A DNA stretch of 64,000 nt, taken from positions 371,932 through 435,931 of the forward strand of contig NZ_CANLYI010000003.1 of NCBI RefSeq assembly GCF_947495255.1, written 5' to 3'. Shown here in pieces: positions 61,290 through 64,000 of this stretch. This DNA comes from an uncultured Winogradskyella sp. GTDB lineage: Bacteria > Bacteroidota > Bacteroidia > Flavobacteriales > Flavobacteriaceae. Numbering within the stretch: the stretch's first letter is position 1; the number at the start of each line of letters is the position of its first letter. The position numbers were made by a program, and so were the translations under genes. The notes beneath the pieces are model-generated. The model was not told the DNA's origin. It saw only the letters and a list, made by a program, of their open reading frames with translations, and did no database searches.

Positions 61290-62381
61290 TTACTCAGCGT
61301 AAAGCGCTAGGTTAGATAATACTGAAGTGCCATCTACCATTTTAATATGAATTTTCTCTTGGTCTTTAACCATTCTTATCCCTTCTAGAAGTATATTCTC
61401 ATTTTCAGATAAGCCTTTATCTACAATAAATAAATGTGGTAATTCTGCACCAATTGAAATTTCTCTTTGATGTACAACATTGTTTTTATCAACTACAAAT
61501 ACGTAAGTTTTATCTAAAATCTCGAAAGTTGCTTTTTGTGGAATAATCACAACGTCTTTGTAAGGTACGGTCATTAATACGCTACCAGTTTCACCATGTC
61601 TTAAAATTCTGTCTGGATTAGGGAATGTTGCTCTAAAAGCAATATTACCAGTCTCACTATTAAATTCACCTTCAATGGTTTCTACGATACCTTTTTGATT
61701 AAAGCGCTTATTATTAGCCATTAAAAGTTCAACGGTTTTATTGTTCTTTTTGGTATCACTCATTATGTAATCTAGATATTCAGCTTCAGGTACATTAAAA
61801 TACACCCACATTTTACTGTTATCCGATAGGGTAGTAAGCAATTCGCCTTCATCTAAAAGGCTACCTTCTCGTGCTTCTAAATGGTCCATGATTCCATCAA
61901 AAGGTGCTTTTATACTGGTGAAACCTAAATGTGTTTGCGCAAGCGCTACTTCTGCATTGGCTTTATCTAAATTGGCTTTGGCCATGGCCAGTTCGTTAGG
62001 TGAAACAACATTCCCATCAGCTAGTAATTGGGTGTTTTTAAGTTCAATTTCGGCAACGTTAGATTCGGCTTTAGCCTTTTGTAATTCGGCCTGATAGATG
62101 TTTGGCATAATCTGAAACATCTGCTGTCCTTTCTTTACATGTTGTCCTTCATCTACAGAGATATGTTTTAAATAGCCTTTTTCTAAAGCTCTTAATTCTA
62201 TGTGTCTAATAGAGTGAATTTGACTTACATAATCCTTTGTAATTAAAGTGTCTTTTTTTACAGGATTGGTAACAAGGAAGGTTGCTTCCTCAGGTTTTTC
62301 TTCTATCTTTTTATCACAGCTAGCTAAGGTAATAAGCATAAGCATACCTGTAAAAACGGTTGTTTTCTTAATGATATTCAC
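61290..62381 (-). CDS. RND efflux periplasmic adaptor (AcrA/MexA type)
   Basis: 363 residues, lipoprotein signal ending SC (Cys23). Membrane-fusion protein bridging pump and channel: lipoyl domain halves (KHISVDEGQHVKKGQQMFQI and FTSIKAPFDGIMDHLEAREGSLL), a short helical hairpin (about 90-140), and a beta-barrel and membrane-proximal domain (GETGSVLMTVPYKDVVIIPQKA, ILDKTYVFVVDKNNVV). First gene, 23 nt before the pump. No local TetR or AraC regulator is visible. Confidence 0.94.
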   Translation of the reverse strand: MNIIKKTTVFTGMLMLITLASCDKKIEEKPEEATFLVTNPVKKDTLITKDYVSQIHSIRHIELRALEKGYLKHISVDEGQHVKKGQQMFQIMPNIYQAELQKAKAESNVAEIELKNTQLLADGNVVSPNELAMAKANLDKANAEVALAQTHLGFTSIKAPFDGIMDHLEAREGSLLDEGELLTTLSDNSKMWVYFNVPEAEYLDYIMSDTKKNNKTVELLMANNKRFNQKGIVETIEGEFNSETGNIAFRATFPNPDRILRHGETGSVLMTVPYKDVVIIPQKATFEILDKTYVFVVDKNNVVHQREISIGAELPHLFIVDKGLSENENILLEGIRMVKDQEKIHIKMVDGTSVLSNLALYAE

Positions 62382-62516
62382 GTGTTAAAATGTTTTATAA
62401 AATGATATAATTTATTAATCAAGCCTATTTAGGATTGATACTTTTTTGGAGTTTAGATAAAAACTCTAAAACTTAAATTAAATACAGACAAATGAGAGAT
62501 GTCTGCTTTGTGATTA

Positions 62517-62945
62517 TCAAATTATAAAAACCTGAAATTGTACATGAAGCCTAAGTTTAGGCTCAATACTATCATTTTGAGTACGATAATTATTCTTTTG
62601 AAGTACTTTAGAAGCATTTTTAAATAAAGTAGCATTTATAAAGAGTAGCTTTAAATAATCTTTATAGAGTGCTTTATTACCAGAAGATAATTCTTCATCT
62701 TCCCCTTCGTTTATTTCAATAAGCTCAAAAACCAATTGCTCATCCGTTTCATTGCGAGCAGGATTTATGGTGGTTTTAACTAAACTTTTAAACTCAGAAG
62801 AATGAGTATTAGATTGTGTTACGCTAATATTCTGCGATACATACCCGTTGTTATTATTAACAGCATCACTTGCTTGCATATGGGCAAACGTGCTTAATAA
62901 TAAGACAGAAAGTAATACTAAGTATTTGTTAAAAGTTGGTTTCAT
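62517..62945 (-). CDS. Small exported protein of unknown function upstream of the RND operon
   Basis: 142 residues from ATG 62945 (a TTG at 62957 in frame is not preferred). Signal peptide ending near HMQAS. The mature part has an Asn-rich start, an acidic stretch (ELIEINEGEDEELSSG), a helical segment (YKDYLKLLFINATLFKNA) and an unusual hydrophobic C-terminus (LHVQFQVFII). I do not recognise a family. It is 135 nt upstream of the adaptor on the same strand and might be co-transcribed. Confidence 0.6.
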   Translation of the reverse strand: MKPTFNKYLVLLSVLLLSTFAHMQASDAVNNNNGYVSQNISVTQSNTHSSEFKSLVKTTINPARNETDEQLVFELIEINEGEDEELSSGNKALYKDYLKLLFINATLFKNASKVLQKNNYRTQNDSIEPKLRLHVQFQVFII

Positions 62946-63153
62946 TTCAGAAAGCAAAACTAGATTATTAGATTAATATAACCAACAATGGATGAATTAA
63001 AATTTTCTTAATAATGTGATTTTAGTTTTTGTTAATTGAAGTTTCTATTGGCTCATATAAATTTCAAAAAGTGAAAAAAGATCTGTTTATTAGGAGTTCC
63101 GCAGAATTTTTTTGATATGCTTTAAATGTTTTTTTTTTAATCCTTAATAGCAA

Positions 63154-63597
63154 TTAATTATACTCGTTATTATGTGCTGCTTTATTTTCATCTTTATCAT
63201 AAACAACTAAATAGTTACTATTCATTAGTTCCGTTTTCGAATTTCTTAAAACTTTCCATTCATCTTTTGTATCAAAGACTAATGTATCAGATTTAATAAA
63301 TAATGAAGGCTTATGATTTTCGAAAAACGAAAATGAAATTGAGTCATTGAATTTCTTATAACTCCCTGAATAATATCCTGAATTTGCTATTCCTAAAACT
63401 TTAGAATAATATCTAAAAGTTTTATTTTTCCTTAAAATCAGTATATCATCTCCCATTTTCCATCCACTTGAAGCTCTTAATTCCGTTTTAGAGAATCGGT
63501 TATAAAAATCTTGTCGTCTAACTTTTCTATCAACCTTGTCCATTGTTCCGCAAGATGAAAAAATCAGAAGGGAAAATATAAATACTAAATATCTCAT
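63154..63597 (-). CDS. Small lipoprotein of unknown function
   Basis: 147 residues. The signal ends FSSC (Cys16), then GTMDKVDRKVRRQDFYNRF. The mature part is beta-strand rich (RYYSKVLGIANSGYYSGSYKKF, ISFSFFENHKPSLFIKSDTLVFD), of the type found in many Flavobacteriaceae lipoproteins of unknown role. Monocistronic and next to the repeat and insertion sequence at the right end. Confidence 0.7.
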   Translation of the reverse strand: MRYLVFIFSLLIFSSCGTMDKVDRKVRRQDFYNRFSKTELRASSGWKMGDDILILRKNKTFRYYSKVLGIANSGYYSGSYKKFNDSISFSFFENHKPSLFIKSDTLVFDTKDEWKVLRNSKTELMNSNYLVVYDKDENKAAHNNEYN

Positions 63598-63630
63598 ATT
63601 CTAAAGTGTTCGGTTGCTTTTAAGTTACAC

Positions 63631-63713
63631 ATAACGTGTTTATATATGGTTAGTTGCGTGGTTAAGCAAGTAAGTACGTAAAAAGCAATTAATTATACAC
63701 GTCTTAAGTTAGC
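63631..63713. repeat. Dispersed intergenic repeat, copy B
   Basis: Shares head (tatatggttagttgcgtgg) and tail (aagcaattaattatacac) with copy A at 14049-14174. Here the ends are perfect inverted hexamers, acgtgt at 63634-63639 and acacgt at 63697-63702. Shorter middle than copy A. No reading frame. Confidence 0.55.
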
Positions 63714-63754
63714 ATTTTAATAAAAGTACTAATTTTAAGATATAAATAGATGGA

Positions 63755-63928
63755 AAGAACAAAAGAGAGAAATAAGATTAGTATACACGGTGAAGCTTAA
63801 GACTTCGACAACATTGATAATCCTCTCTCTTTTACTACTAAGATTTCGTTCAGTTCTGTGAGACCTAGATCTCGTTTTCAAGTTGTTGAAACATCGGTAG
63901 CTATGTTCTTTCCAAATTTCAAGTTGTT
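63755..63928 (+). ncRNA. Candidate IS110-family bridge RNA / left-end leader
   Basis: Non-coding stretch directly before the transposase start. It folds by eye into consecutive stems: a perfect 10-bp stem (63761-63770 with 63824-63833) enclosing gatta/taatc (63776-63780 with 63818-63822) and an inner gaag/cttc hairpin; then gaga/tctc (63860-63873) and a gttttcaa/ttgaaac hairpin (63874-63892). The 12-mer tttcaagttgtt occurs twice (63877 and 63917). In IS110-group elements the RNA guiding recombination is encoded in this 5' non-coding end. Boundaries and identity are inferred. Confidence 0.4.
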
Positions 63929-64000
63929 ATGAATAAATATAAAGAAATTTATGGAATTGACATCAGTAAAGATGTCTTTGATGTTTATGGTTCAAAAAGT
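63929..64000 (+). mobile_element. IS110-family transposase, first 24 codons
   Basis: Reading from ATG 63929 gives an open frame to the window end: MNKYKEIYGIDISKDVFDVY and four more residues. GIDISKDVFDVY is the RuvC-like DEDD catalytic N-terminus (first Asp) of IS110/IS1111 transposases, which lack terminal inverted repeats. Only the first 24 codons are present, so whether the element is intact cannot be judged. The left boundary of the element is not defined by eye. Confidence 0.8.

Overview
The window is a low-GC bacterial chromosome segment whose gene content and signals point to the phylum Bacteroidota, most likely a marine member of the Flavobacteriaceae. The evidence is: several start-proximal TAnnTTTG elements of the Bacteroidota sigma-factor type; many lipoproteins whose processed cysteine is followed by short Asp/Asn runs; the order tpx, dgkA, M15 peptidase, ftsK, lolA, lptF/G-like permease, ribB; a periplasmic-propeller histidine kinase with a LytTR regulator; and an acyl-CoA carboxylase set in the order biotin carrier, biotin carboxylase, carboxyltransferase. 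I saw no rRNA, tRNA, CRISPR array or complete prophage. The genus cannot be fixed from sequence reading alone.

Layout. Positions 1-965 hold the end of a transglutaminase-like protein. From 1024 to 9118 (minus) lies an envelope and cell-division block: ribB, an LptF/G-type permease with an extra C-terminal part, lolA, ftsK, an M15 peptidase lipoprotein, dgkA and tpx. Then come pheT (minus) and a plus-strand group with a tiny acidic lipoprotein, a lysine-rich secreted coiled coil and a thioredoxin-like lipoprotein. From 14049 to 19654 is a redox and sugar region: a LysR regulator divergent from an MdaB-like quinone reductase, a beta-hydroxyacid dehydrogenase with a YihU-like GRT motif, an aldose-epimerase-like gene plus decayed fragments resembling its 3' end, a Pmp3-like membrane peptide, an NAD(P)-binding protein and a PfpI-like protein. 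recG, an M1 aminopeptidase and a patatin-like lipase follow.

From 25603 to 32757 five lipoprotein genes run into a two-component system. Then come an AsmA-like protein, a UvrD/PcrA helicase, a secreted two-lobe retropepsin-like protease overlapping a triple CBM48-type protein, a lipoprotein esterase, a Sua5/YciO protein, a Bcr/CflA-type exporter and a DinB-like protein. From 42212 to 45836 lies the acyl-CoA carboxylase operon, then PrsW with a NUDIX hydrolase, an M42 peptidase, a DUF4294 protein and a hemolysin-III protein.

The most unusual region is 50083-55135. A palindromic operator candidate precedes a DUF134 regulator, a DUF5320/NifX-like metal-cluster protein, a complete GTP cyclohydrolase II, a hotdog thioesterase, a COG1237-type metallo-beta-lactamase-fold enzyme and a large PLP-dependent enzyme with an unrecognised N-terminal part. 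The ribA here supplies the catalytic GTP cyclohydrolase II that the degenerate C-terminal domain of ribB at 1024 lacks.

The right end has a TlpA-like lipoprotein, a complete RND tripartite efflux operon, two uncharacterised small exported proteins, a second copy of an intergenic repeat also present at 14049, and the first 24 codons of an IS110-family transposase preceded by a structured non-coding leader that could encode a bridge RNA.
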